The notes beneath the pieces were generated by a model. That model made no database searches. It saw nothing but the letters and a program-made list of their open reading frames with translations, and was not told the DNA's origin. Of a DNA stretch of 64,000 bases, positions 17,235 to 25,561 are shown piece after piece. Numbering within the stretch: the stretch's first letter is position 1; each line of letters begins with the position of its first letter. Origin of the DNA: Winslowiella arboricola (lineage in GTDB: Bacteria > Pseudomonadota > Gammaproteobacteria > Enterobacterales > Enterobacteriaceae); NCBI RefSeq assembly GCF_025527015.1, contig NZ_JAODIM010000042.1, forward strand, positions 496,001 through 560,000. Direction: 5' to 3'. The position numbers and the translations under genes were made by a program.

Positions 17235-18218
17235 TTACAGTCCCAGTTTGACCAGTTTCGGCAGGTTAGCTTTATCGAGGCTCTCGGTGCTGTTACCGAG
17301 GATGGTGTGGGTCTTCTCATCCACTTTTACTTTTCCCAAACCGTCGATGGTCATACCGTCGGTAAATGCTTCTTTTTTATGTGCCATATCCGCGATTCGG
17401 ATAAATACTTCACCGGCCGTCAGTGGGTTCCAGATATAACCGCCTTTAATCGCGCCACGGTTCACCAGTGACGCGCCCTGGCTCGGGCTGAAGGCGCCAA
17501 TCACACAAACTTTGTCGATTTTCTGGCGGTTCATGACTGCACGACCGGCACCAATCGGGCCGCTGGAACCAAACGCCATCAGACCTTTCAGATCAGGATA
17601 TTTCGACATCAGCTCATTGGTAGTGCGAATGGAGTCATCCAGCGATTCACCGACGCCAAATTTGTCACCGACCAGCTGCATTTTTGGATAGTGTTCTTTC
17701 TGATAAGCGATGGCCGAATCAGCCCACTGGTTATGCAGCGGAATAGTCAGGCCGCCGATATACATGGCGTATTTGCCTTCTTCTTTCATGCATTCGGCTA
17801 ATTTCTTCATATTGGTGATGCCGTAGGTGGTTGAATCAACCAGCTCGAAATCCCAGTCGGCATATTTTTGATCCGGTGATTCATGGGTAATCACCAGGAT
17901 GCCGGCTTCTTTAGCGCGTTTTAATACTGGCTCAAGAACTTTGGGATCGTTTGGCACCACGCCGATAATATCGACTTTCTGCGCAATTAAATCTTCAATT
18001 GCTCGTACCTGTAATGCAGGGTCAGCCGAAGTAGGGCCAACCTGCCAGGCATCAATACCGCGTTTTGCTGCTTCACTTTTAATTCCGCTTTCCATCGCGT
18101 TAAACCATGGGATACCGCCAACTTTAACCACAATACCCATCCGCAATTTATCTGCGGAGTGAGCCAAACCAGCAGCGAACAGCGACATAAGGGTACAGGC
18201 AATAAGTGTTGTTTTCAT
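17235..18218 (-). CDS. periplasmic sugar-binding protein
   Basis: A 327-residue periplasmic-binding-protein-1 (RbsB/LsrB-like) protein with an N-terminal signal peptide ending near AGLAHSA. The body reads IGVVPNDPKVLEPVLKRA and LMAFGSSGPIGAGRA. It is not especially close to AlsB, and looks more like the LsrB/rhamnose-binding branch, so allose is not guaranteed. Three bases separate it from the ATPase gene. It delivers the sugar to the two-permease transporter. Confidence 0.87.
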   Translation of the reverse strand: MKTTLIACTLMSLFAAGLAHSADKLRMGIVVKVGGIPWFNAMESGIKSEAAKRGIDAWQVGPTSADPALQVRAIEDLIAQKVDIIGVVPNDPKVLEPVLKRAKEAGILVITHESPDQKYADWDFELVDSTTYGITNMKKLAECMKEEGKYAMYIGGLTIPLHNQWADSAIAYQKEHYPKMQLVGDKFGVGESLDDSIRTTNELMSKYPDLKGLMAFGSSGPIGAGRAVMNRQKIDKVCVIGAFSPSQGASLVNRGAIKGGYIWNPLTAGEVFIRIADMAHKKEAFTDGMTIDGLGKVKVDEKTHTILGNSTESLDKANLPKLVKLGL

Positions 18219-18292
18219 TTTCTCTCCGATATACCCGGCGTACCTGAAGTGGCTACTCCAGGTAGTATGGATAGTGTTATTGTAAGAACGGA

Positions 18293-19123
18293 TCAGTAAT
18301 TGATTATTTGCGTGGCTTGCGGACGTTGTGAACAGTCAATAATATTGACGCCATTCCACGCTAATTCTTGTTTTAATTCTTTGTCTTTCATACTGTCGGT
18401 AATAAGGAAGTCCACTTCGCGGTAATGACAGATACGCGCGAATGAGGGAGTAAGGAACTTACTGGAGTCCAGTAACAGATACTTGCGCTCTGAAGCCAGC
18501 AGCATTTGCTGTTTCAGGTGGGCATTATTTTCATGTCCTTCCCGCAAGTAGCCATCATTATCCAGACTACGGCAGGAAAAAAAGATTTTATTTATCAGGA
18601 AATCCTTTAACGGCTGTTCTGCCACTAAGCCATTAAAATCTTCATAACGTATTGAGTATTCGCCGCCGAGACAGATGGTGCGGATATTTCCCTTGGGCGC
18701 CAGCGTCTGAACATTACGTAACGAATTTGTCAGCACGGTTAATTCTATATCCGGTAGCTGGCGCGCCAGAAACCAGCTGGTGGTGCTACTATCCAGTAAT
18801 ATACAGTCGCCCGGACTGATAAAATCAAGCGCCCGTTTAGCAATCTGCATTTTCTGTTGCACATTATCATTCATTCGCTGGCTGAATGATAAAGCATGTT
18901 CTTCCGGTCTGGTGGACGGGGCGGCTAAATTACCCGTGCTGCGTTGTACGGTTACTGCGCCACCATGACTGCGATTCAGTAATCCTTTTTTTTGCAATGC
19001 CGCCAAATCACGACGAATAGTCTCCTGCGATACCTTGAGCCGTTCAACTAATTCTGCAACCAGGATTCGGCCATCTTTATTGAGTTCTTCAATAATCAGG
19101 CGCTGGCGTTCAATTGGCATCAT
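18293..19123 (-). CDS. DeoR-family regulator of the sugar ABC operon
   Basis: A 276-residue protein. The N-terminal DeoR winged helix reads RLKVSQETIRRDLAALQKKG (about 28-47), followed by the sugar-phosphate-binding DeoRC domain (DSSTTSWFLARQL, LTNSLRNV, LLLDSSKF). It is the first gene in the direction of the ABC operon, 74 bp before the binding-protein gene. It probably represses the operon and is relieved by a phosphorylated sugar. Confidence 0.87.
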   Translation of the reverse strand: MMPIERQRLIIEELNKDGRILVAELVERLKVSQETIRRDLAALQKKGLLNRSHGGAVTVQRSTGNLAAPSTRPEEHALSFSQRMNDNVQQKMQIAKRALDFISPGDCILLDSSTTSWFLARQLPDIELTVLTNSLRNVQTLAPKGNIRTICLGGEYSIRYEDFNGLVAEQPLKDFLINKIFFSCRSLDNDGYLREGHENNAHLKQQMLLASERKYLLLDSSKFLTPSFARICHYREVDFLITDSMKDKELKQELAWNGVNIIDCSQRPQATQIINY

Positions 19124-19460
19124 GGTGACCTCCGGTTGATATTTAGATTAAGGAAAATCAGGCGTAAAGAACGTGTGCTGCATGGCACTCTGATACGAAG
19201 AAATCTGATACCCGTTTCAAGTGATGAAATACGAAGATTTATTGTGAAATTTAATGGTTATTACAGTTAAATATTGATGCTTATCACACTTTTATCGGGT
19301 AAAGCGCGATTTTTACTCGATCTGATATGGCGCGTGGCGGTCGCATAGGGAATGAATGACTGACCGATAGTGACCGTTTGTGTGGATTTGACCGTTTAGC
19401 TTATCTTAGTGAAGCTATTGCTTGTGGTAAAGTATCAATAGTTTCCACGGACAAACGCAG

Positions 19461-19689
19461 GGACGGCGTTCTCGCCGCCCGCGTCGCGGATGTGCACCAT
19501 CGCGGGAGTGGCATTCGTTATGACGGGAGCCGAAAACGGCTCCCCTGGGACAGTCATCGGCTTGTGTAGGGGCGGCGTTCTCGCCGCCCGCATCGCGGAT
19601 GTGCACCATAGCGAGAGTGGCATTCGTTATGACGGGAGCCGAAAACGGCTCCCCTGGGACAGTCATCAGTCTTATGCAGGGGCGGCGTT
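19461..19689. repeat. tandem duplication (period about 109 bp) of a palindromic repeat
   Basis: Two near-identical copies (cores starting at 19464 and 19573) and the beginning of a third (19683). Each copy has a GGCGGCGTT/CGCCGCCCG palindrome, a spacer with GCGGATGTGCACCAT and GTGGCATTCGTTATGAC, and a second hairpin GGGAGCCGAAAACGGCTCCC. The same modules recur at 31099-31180 and 35427-35450, so this is a dispersed REP-like family. The third partial copy ends exactly at the ATG of the AraC gene. The remaining 19124-19460 shows no gene. Confidence 0.85.
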
Positions 19690-20487
19690 ATGCAACAGCA
19701 ACAGGTGCGTTACTATCACCCGGCAGAGATGCCTGGCATGGTGCTGGGTGAGGCGCGCTTCTCTGACTTTAACTTTGCGCCGCATTACCATCTTGATTAC
19801 CACATCGGGGTGATTAGGGATGGCGTACAGCGTCAGCGTTTTGCCGGCAGTTCACAGCTGCTGGCGGCGGGACGGATATCGATTATGCCGCCAGGCGAAG
19901 TGCATACCGGCACGCGTGAAGGAGAGCACGCCTATACGCTTTATACCTTCCGGGTAAAGCCGCAGCTGTTGCAAAGTCTGGCAGATGAGATTGCCGGAAA
20001 AACCGTGGAGTTGAGGTTTGGTGGCGCGATACTGACCGCCCCCGGATTAAGCCGCTTTCTGCAGCAGCTGCACCAGCAGTCAACCCGCCAGCCGCTGGTG
20101 GATGAACACTATCTTAATGCGCTGGAACCACTGCTGACGCAGCTGAAAACCCTGCAGCCACAGCAGCTGAAGGGCGGTTTGTCCGATCGGGATTTCCGCC
20201 GGGTGCGGGATTACTGCTATGACAATATCAGCGAAAACCTCGCCCTGCCGCAGCTGGCGGCGCTCTGCGATATGAGCCGCTTTCAGTTTTTACGCCGCTT
20301 TAGTCAGCGTGTGGGAATGACGCCGCACGCCTGGTTGTTGCGCCTGCGGCTGGAAATCGCCTGTCAGCGCCTGAATCGCGGTGACAGCCCGATTGCGCAG
20401 GTGGCTGCCGCCGTCGGTTTTTACGATCAAAGCCACTTTAACCGCGCGTTTCGCCAGGCATTTGGCGTGGCCCCTTCAGCTTACTGA
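19690..20487 (+). CDS. AraC-family regulator with cupin-type sensor
   Basis: A 265-residue protein. The N-terminal AraC-binding cupin (about 10-160) has HYHLDYHIGVI and MPPGEVHTG. The C-terminal AraC double helix-turn-helix (about 165-265) includes LALPQLAALCDMSRFQFLRR and VGFYDQSHFNRAFRQAFG. AGGGG, part of the repeat copy just upstream, is the only ribosome binding site visible, 7 bases before the ATG. The stop codon abuts that of the convergent AlaX gene. Target unknown. Confidence 0.85.
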   Translation: MQQQQVRYYHPAEMPGMVLGEARFSDFNFAPHYHLDYHIGVIRDGVQRQRFAGSSQLLAAGRISIMPPGEVHTGTREGEHAYTLYTFRVKPQLLQSLADEIAGKTVELRFGGAILTAPGLSRFLQQLHQQSTRQPLVDEHYLNALEPLLTQLKTLQPQQLKGGLSDRDFRRVRDYCYDNISENLALPQLAALCDMSRFQFLRRFSQRVGMTPHAWLLRLRLEIACQRLNRGDSPIAQVAAAVGFYDQSHFNRAFRQAFGVAPSAY

Positions 20488-21207
20488 CTAACTGGCGCTC
20501 AGCGTATAGCTAATGCGCACACCATCTTTCCGCTTTATCTTTGTCAGTTCTACCTTCTGCAAACTGCCGGTGTCGCCAGTATGGGTGCCGCCACAGGCAA
20601 AAGGACGATAATTGCCGATGGTTACCAGGCGAATTTCATCTGTCTGAGGGATCGCGCCCGCTAACTCCGGCCGCAGCGCAGTGATAGTCGCCAGGTTTTC
20701 ACTGCTGATGGTCACCGGCAACGCGGCCGCGATAGCAGCATCGAGCTGCTGCTGTACCTGCTGCAGAAACGTCTGTGGATCGTCGGTAAGTTCGCCGGCA
20801 AAAGCCACATATGCGCCAGGCAGAAAATGGTGGCCTTTGGTCGGCACCAGTTCGGGTTTCAGGGTTTCCACCACATGCGAGATCAGATGGCCTGCGCTGT
20901 GCGCGCGCGACGCCAGCAGACGGAAATCTGCATCAATGGTCAGCTCCAGTGCGTCACCGGGCTGTAATGCGACAGCGCTGTCGAGGTAGTGGCGCACTTC
21001 ACCATCCCGCACCAGCACCTGCTGGCAATTAATGCGCTGCTGGTTAAACTGTAGCGTGCCGCGATCGGACATCTGGCCGCCGCCCTGCGGATAAAATACC
21101 GTGCGGTCGACCTGCACCCAGTGGCCTTTCTCATCGTCGCCGCTGTTGATTACGCTGGCGCGACAGCTGACAGCATCGGGTTGGCTACGGCAAATCAGTT
21201 CAGTCAT
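20488..21207 (-). CDS. AlaX-type alanyl-tRNA editing protein
   Basis: About 239 residues, a free-standing editing domain related to AlaRS/ThrRS second additional domains. It should hydrolyse mischarged tRNA-Ala (Ser or Gly). Zinc motif parts are visible: SAGHLISHV (HxxxH) around residue 97 and CGGTHTGDTG around 215. The open frame extends upstream to 21531, but this would run into vsr; AAAGAG lies just before the ATG pair at 21210/21207, and homologues begin like MTELICR. The gene is not part of the E. coli neighbourhood. Confidence 0.85.
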   Translation of the reverse strand: MTELICRSQPDAVSCRASVINSGDDEKGHWVQVDRTVFYPQGGGQMSDRGTLQFNQQRINCQQVLVRDGEVRHYLDSAVALQPGDALELTIDADFRLLASRAHSAGHLISHVVETLKPELVPTKGHHFLPGAYVAFAGELTDDPQTFLQQVQQQLDAAIAAALPVTISSENLATITALRPELAGAIPQTDEIRLVTIGNYRPFACGGTHTGDTGSLQKVELTKIKRKDGVRISYTLSAS

Positions 21208-21309
21208 CATGTACTCTTTAGTAAGCAAACATAGATTCACTATGCCGGTCAGCAGGGTCGCTGGCTTGTAAAAAATTGCAGTATGCGCCATGACAGAGAA
21301 GGAGAGAGT

Positions 21310-21777
21310 ATGGCTGATGTTCACTCCGCCGCCATCCGCAGTAAAAATATGCGTGCCATTCGTACCCAGGATACCGCAATTGAAAAGCGACTGGCCGCGT
21401 TGCTGGATACGCTGGGATTTAGCTATCACATGCAGGATAAAAGCCTGCCGGGGCGGCCCGATTTTGTGCTGCCGAACCACCAGACGATTATCTTTGTCCA
21501 TGGCTGTTTCTGGCATCACCATCACTGCCATCTGTTTAAGCTACCGGCGACACGCACTGAATTCTGGCTGGAGAAAATTAACCGCAATGTGGCGCGCGAT
21601 GCACGTGATAGTGCTGAGTTAACCGCCGCCGGCTGGCAGGTGCTGATTGTCTGGGAGTGTGCATTACGCGGTAAACTGCGGCTGGATGATGAGGCGATTA
21701 CCTCGCGGCTGGAGGAGTGGATTATTGCCGGAAACGGCAATGCCGGGATTGATTATCAGGGCATCCACCGTTGTTAG
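21310..21777 (+). CDS. vsr: Vsr very-short-patch repair endonuclease
   Basis: A 155-residue protein, the length of E. coli Vsr, which nicks 5' of the T in T:G mismatches left by deamination of Dcm-methylated cytosine. Family motifs are intact: RSKNMRAIRTQDTAIEK, LPGRPDFVLP (catalytic Asp), HGCFWHHHHC and ATRTEFWLEKI. ATG at 21310 has GGAGAG upstream; the earlier ATG at 21283 does not. dcm, which overlaps vsr in E. coli, is absent from the window. Confidence 0.93.
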   Translation: MADVHSAAIRSKNMRAIRTQDTAIEKRLAALLDTLGFSYHMQDKSLPGRPDFVLPNHQTIIFVHGCFWHHHHCHLFKLPATRTEFWLEKINRNVARDARDSAELTAAGWQVLIVWECALRGKLRLDDEAITSRLEEWIIAGNGNAGIDYQGIHRC

Positions 21778-21785
21778 CTGGGTGT

Positions 21786-22691
21786 TTACGCTGTCTGATT
21801 ACGTGATTTTGCCGTCAGCAAATATTTGCCCAACGTCACCAGTACCACCGCAAAGATAATAATGCCCAGCGCCAGCCATTCGCGCGTCGACAGAGTTTCG
21901 TTGCCAAAGCTGGTGCCGAGCAGAACCGCCACTACCGGGTTAACGTAGGCGTAACTGGTCGCCACCGCCGGTGTGACATTGCGGATCAGGTACATATAGG
22001 CGTTAATCGCAATAATCGAGCCGAAAACAATCAGAAAACCGAGCGCCAGAAAGCCCTGTAAATCCGGCGTCGCCTGCAGCTTTTCACCGCTCAACGTACT
22101 GGCTGTCAGCAACACCACGCCTGCCGCCAGCATCTCCACCGCCGCGGCCATCGGCCCTTTGGGCAGTTCTACACGGGATCCCCATACTGAACCAAATGCC
22201 CAGCTGACCGCCGCCAGCAGTATCATCAGCGCACCCCACGGGTTGCCGCTGAGATGACCGCCGCTGTTCAGCAAAATAATCCCGCTCAGTCCGACCGCAA
22301 TCCCCAGCCACTCAATCCAGCGGGTGGCGATACCAAACAGCTGGCTGAAGCAGAGGGCGAACAGCGGCACGGTTGCCACCATGACCGCCGCGAGGCCGGA
22401 GGGCACATTCTGATGTTCAGCAATGGTGACCAGTCCATTACCGACCGACAGCAGCAACACGCCAACAACAGCGGCATTCAGTACCGCGCGGCGTGATGGA
22501 AGCTGATGTCCGCGCAGGCGCAGCACCGCAAACAGAATAATCCCGGCGGTAAGAAAGCGTAAGCCCGCCATCATCATCGGCGGCCAGCTTTCCACCCCGA
22601 GGCGAATAACGTAGTAAGTGGAACCCCAGATAATATACAGCGTAAAAAGTGAAGCGATTAACAGCACAGCAGGCGCAGTAAGGCGTGACAT
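21786..22691 (-). CDS. yedA: YedA, EamA/DMT-family transporter
   Basis: A 301-residue membrane protein with ten predicted hydrophobic segments in two EamA repeats (YIIWGSTYYVIRLG at the start; PVVAVLLG near the end). This is E. coli YedA, a drug/metabolite exporter of uncertain substrate. Same position next to vsr as in E. coli. Ends 8 bp from the convergent vsr stop. Confidence 0.9.
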   Translation of the reverse strand: MSRLTAPAVLLIASLFTLYIIWGSTYYVIRLGVESWPPMMMAGLRFLTAGIILFAVLRLRGHQLPSRRAVLNAAVVGVLLLSVGNGLVTIAEHQNVPSGLAAVMVATVPLFALCFSQLFGIATRWIEWLGIAVGLSGIILLNSGGHLSGNPWGALMILLAAVSWAFGSVWGSRVELPKGPMAAAVEMLAAGVVLLTASTLSGEKLQATPDLQGFLALGFLIVFGSIIAINAYMYLIRNVTPAVATSYAYVNPVVAVLLGTSFGNETLSTREWLALGIIIFAVVLVTLGKYLLTAKSRNQTA

Positions 22692-22876
22692 GATCCATTC
22701 CGGTGGATTAACAGGGGCAATACACTACCGCTAAAATTAATTTTCCTCCAGAGATTCACGTCCCTGCGGAGGAAAGTTGCCGATTAAATCAACTGTTAAC
22801 GATTACAAAGATTGCCATTCTGACCCATAATTGTTTAGATCTGCCGTTCCATTGCTAACTCGCCCACGGTGAACCT

Positions 22877-23149
22877 ATGTCCAGCATTAAGCTGACCGTT
22901 CGACGTCTGTATAAATTGCGCGATCAGCGCCTGGTGACGACCCAGGCAACGGCTCGTATTTATGTCGGCGACACCCTGATTGCAACCGAAGAGATCGCCG
23001 GAATGACCGAAAGTCCGGTGAGTAAATATCTGCATCACGATCAGGCCGAGGGGCAGCCGGTGCGGGTGGAATGGGATTGTGATGGCATCGCTGATATGGC
23101 TGTCGCGGAAGTGCAGATCTGTCCCTGTTGTCAGCACCACGAACATTAA
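22877..23149 (+). CDS. 90-residue conserved-looking protein with C-terminal CxxC, function unknown
   Basis: Not recognised. The sequence opens [15 protein letters not shown] and ends in CPCCQHHEH, a possible metal-binding tail. It lies just upstream of yedI on the same strand with 14 bp between stop and start, so the two are probably co-transcribed. The ribosome binding site is weak. The antisense frames over the same DNA are less convincing. Confidence 0.65.
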   Translation: MSSIKLTVRRLYKLRDQRLVTTQATARIYVGDTLIATEEIAGMTESPVSKYLHHDQAEGQPVRVEWDCDGIADMAVAEVQICPCCQHHEH

Positions 23150-23163
23150 TCAAGGAATCCATT

Positions 23164-24075
23164 TTGGCTGGAAGTAGCTTACTGACGTTATTAGATGATA
23201 TTGCCACGTTGCTCGATGATATTTCTGTTATGGGCAAGCTGGCGGCGAAAAAGACCGCTGGCGTACTGGGTGATGATTTATCACTGAATGCACAACAGGT
23301 GAGTGGGGTTAAAGCCAATCGGGAAATTCCGGTAGTCTGGAGCGTAGCGAAAGGGTCGTTCCTTAATAAGCTGATTCTGGTGCCGCTGGCGCTGGTGATC
23401 AGTGCTTTTGCCCCCTGGGCGATTACGCCGTTGTTAATGGTTGGCGGTGCTTACCTCTGCTATGAAGGGGTGGAAAAAGTGATGCATAGCCTGCATCGCG
23501 ATAAATCGCAGGAGTCGCCGGAAGCACGTCAGCAACGCTTGCTGAAAGCCGCAGAGAAAAATCCGGCGCAATTTGAGAAGGATAAGGTTAAAGGTGCGGT
23601 GCGCACCGACTTTATTCTGTCGGCGGAAATTGTCGCCATTACGCTGGGAATCGTTTCTGATGCGCCGTTGCTGAATCAGGTGCTGATCCTTTCCGGTATT
23701 GCCATTCTGGTGACGGTCGGGGTGTATGGCATCGTCGCCGGGATTGTGAAGCTCGACGATCTGGGGCTGTGGCTGACGCAGCAAAGCGGTGCGCTGGCGC
23801 AGGCGACGGGCCGTGGTCTGCTGGTGGCCGCCCCATGGCTGATGAAGATCCTGTCGGTGGTGGGTACGCTGGCGATGTTTCTGGTCGGTGGCGGTATTGT
23901 GGTGCACGGCATCGCATGGCTGCATCATCATATCGAAGCCTTTAGCGCCGGATTTAACGGACTGGTGGCCGCGCTGATTAGCAATGGCGCTAATTTAGTG
24001 ATTGGCTTTATCATTGGTTCGATTGTGCTGTTTGTCGTAAATATGATTGCGAAAGCGCGCACTAAATCAGTATAA
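23164..24075 (+). CDS. yedI: YedI, DUF808 inner-membrane protein
   Basis: A 303-residue polytopic protein nearly collinear with E. coli YedI ([20 protein letters not shown] at the start). Its function is unknown. The start is taken as TTG at 23164, because AAGGA lies 7 bases before it and homologues begin MAGSSLL; the ATG-initiated frame at 23128 would overlap the upstream gene. Hydrophobic segments lie around 60-95, 150-200 and 220-290. Confidence 0.9.
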   Translation: MAGSSLLTLLDDIATLLDDISVMGKLAAKKTAGVLGDDLSLNAQQVSGVKANREIPVVWSVAKGSFLNKLILVPLALVISAFAPWAITPLLMVGGAYLCYEGVEKVMHSLHRDKSQESPEARQQRLLKAAEKNPAQFEKDKVKGAVRTDFILSAEIVAITLGIVSDAPLLNQVLILSGIAILVTVGVYGIVAGIVKLDDLGLWLTQQSGALAQATGRGLLVAAPWLMKILSVVGTLAMFLVGGGIVVHGIAWLHHHIEAFSAGFNGLVAALISNGANLVIGFIIGSIVLFVVNMIAKARTKSV

Positions 24076-24115
24076 AGAGTGCGAGTATCTTTAAGACCAA
24101 TACCTGGAGTAAACC

Positions 24116-24247
24116 ATGAACGACGATATTTTCGAATTTGATATTGATGCACAGCTGGAACAGGCTGAAGCAAAAGCCGAAAAGAAAGCCAGTGAAGTGC
24201 CCGCCGATCTGGGCGATGAAGCCGATTGTGAAGGCTGCAAAATCTGA
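24116..24247 (+). CDS. 43-residue acidic peptide with CxxC tail
   Basis: The reading frame begins MNDDIFEFDIDAQLEQAE and ends DCEGCKI. TGGAG stands upstream of the ATG and a strong terminator follows 24 bases after the stop. The composition is acidic with a helical middle and a CxxC at the C terminus. Its place after yedI suggests co-transcription. Function unknown. Confidence 0.7.
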   Translation: MNDDIFEFDIDAQLEQAEAKAEKKASEVPADLGDEADCEGCKI

Positions 24248-24270
24248 TTCCAGGCATAACGGTTTCATTA

Positions 24271-24302
24271 AAAACGGATAACTACGGTTGTCCGTTTTTT
24301 TT
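24271..24302 (+). terminator. intrinsic terminator after the yedI unit
   Basis: AAAACGGA / TCCGTTTT stem around a 12-base loop, followed by an unbroken T run. Confidence 0.85.
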
Positions 24303-24497
24303 GCCCGTGTTTTTTTGATAATTTACGCAAATAGTCATCATAAAATCGTATATCTCACTAAACCCCTGCAATATCGATATTTTCTTCTACTAATTCATTC
24401 TAAGTCCATTTTTGTGTCGCTGGTCGCAGGCGGGAATCAGACCGGGCTGCTATATTTTTGCAAGTATGTTTTTCTCACCCTGATATGGAGGCGCATG

Positions 24498-24677
24498 ATG
24501 TTCTTTTTTGTCAGTGATGAAGTACAGCTTAAAAATGGCGGACCCCGCATGATTGTTACCGGTTACGCCAGTGGGATGGTTGAATGCCGCTGGTATGATG
24601 GATTCAGCGTCAGGCGTGAGGCATTTAAAGAAGATGAACTGTTTGCGCTCTCCTCCGGCCGTCAGCTCGCCAGCTAA
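24498..24677 (+). CDS. yodC: YodC small conserved protein
   Basis: A 59-residue protein aligned with E. coli YodC (GGPRMIVTGYASGMVECRWYDG is shared almost exactly). ATG at 24498 is preferred over 24495: GGAG lies 7 bases upstream and the alignment starts M-x-F-x-VS. The long upstream extension of the frame is not coding. Function unknown. A hairpin GCCGCCTGC/GCAGGCGGC follows at 24685-24716. Confidence 0.9.
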   Translation: MFFFVSDEVQLKNGGPRMIVTGYASGMVECRWYDGFSVRREAFKEDELFALSSGRQLAS

Positions 24678-24744
24678 ACCCTGTGCCGCCTGCAAATTTA
24701 TCCCCTCGCAGGCGGCGCACCTTTCCAGTTGCGCTGATTCAGTA

Positions 24745-24763
24745 TAGACTTTAAGTTCATTAT
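24745..24763. promoter_or_regulatory. candidate operator upstream of the S24 repressor gene
   Basis: TAGACTTTAAGTTCA is an imperfect copy of the palindrome at 25512-25526. Sixteen consecutive bases (ACTTTAAGTTCATTAT) are identical in the two sites, and each ends in CATTAT, a possible -10 element. This suggests autoregulation. Confidence 0.65.
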
Positions 24764-24789
24764 GGCTGTGATATGAACCAGGTGAACTT

Positions 24790-25470
24790 ATGTTGGATGA
24801 ACTTCAGCAGCGTAAAGCGTTCTCCGCCCGCCTTAACGAAGCCTGCCGGCTAAAATCCCTTGATACCCATGGTCGCGGTGTGCTGCTGGCGCGTGCGCTG
24901 AAGGTCACGCCGCGGGCGGTGGGCAAATGGCTAAACGGTGAAGCGATACCGCGCCAGGCGAAGCTGCAGGCGCTGGCAGGTTTTCTCGATGTCAGTCTGG
25001 AGTGGCTGCAGCTCGGCAGCGGCGAGTGGGATAACAACGTTAAAACCGTAGTGCCGCCTTCGGGTTATAACGGTTATCCGCTGATTAGCTGGGTCAGCGC
25101 CGGACTCTGGAGTGAGGCGATTGAACCCTGGACGCGTGACGAAATCGATCGCTGGCCCGCCACCACCCGTCATGTGAGTGAGAGCAGCTTCTGGCTGGAG
25201 GTGAAAGGTGATTCAATGACCGCGCCGGTGGGGCTGAGTATCCCGGAAGGGATGCTGATTCTGGTTGATCCGGAGGTGGCCGCCACCTCCGGCAAGCTGG
25301 TAATTGCACGTCTGACGGATGCGAATGAAGCCACGTTTAAAAAATATATTGAAGATGGCGGACGTAAGTATCTGAAACCGCTTAACCCTGAGTATAAAAT
25401 GCAGGAAATCAGCCATAACTGCCGCATTATAGGCGTAGTGGTGGAAGCGAAATGGGAAAATTTAGGTTAA
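24790..25470 (+). CDS. phage-type repressor with S24 autocleavage domain
   Basis: A 226-residue CI/LexA-like protein. The N-terminal helix-turn-helix (about 25-70) includes LLARALKVTPRAVGKWLNG. The C-terminal S24 domain has cleavage-site candidate Ala104-Gly105 (VSAGLW), nucleophile Ser142 (KGDSMTAP) and Lys184 (ATFKKYIE). It should repress transcription and inactivate itself on RecA activation after DNA damage. AGGTGAAC precedes the ATG. The holin-like gene downstream carries the same operator. No other phage gene is adjacent, so this is either a relic or a stand-alone module. Confidence 0.87.
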   Translation: MLDELQQRKAFSARLNEACRLKSLDTHGRGVLLARALKVTPRAVGKWLNGEAIPRQAKLQALAGFLDVSLEWLQLGSGEWDNNVKTVVPPSGYNGYPLISWVSAGLWSEAIEPWTRDEIDRWPATTRHVSESSFWLEVKGDSMTAPVGLSIPEGMLILVDPEVAATSGKLVIARLTDANEATFKKYIEDGGRKYLKPLNPEYKMQEISHNCRIIGVVVEAKWENLG

Positions 25471-25511
25471 GCGATCCGCTTAACAAAATGCGTAATCGCA
25501 ATTGCTGTAAA

Positions 25512-25526
25512 TGAACTTTAAGTTCA
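25512..25526. promoter_or_regulatory. operator upstream of the holin-like gene
   Basis: Perfect odd palindrome TGAACTT-T-AAGTTCA. It overlaps a candidate promoter with -35 TTGCTG (25502-25507) and, 17 bp later, -10 CATTAT (25525-25530). Repressor binding here would block transcription. Confidence 0.7.
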
Positions 25527-25561
25527 TTATCGATCTGTCTCTTATCCGACAGGAGAAGCTT

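Noticed and set aside
19461..19689. tandem repeat considered as a CRISPR array or an attachment site
   Set aside because: Units of about 109 bp are near-identical throughout, including the would-be spacers, and are built of palindromes found elsewhere in the window; this is a REP-type duplication.
19378..19813. several short frames across the repeat units
   Set aside because: They arise from the duplicated GC-rich repeat and share the same peptide by repetition; no ribosome sites.
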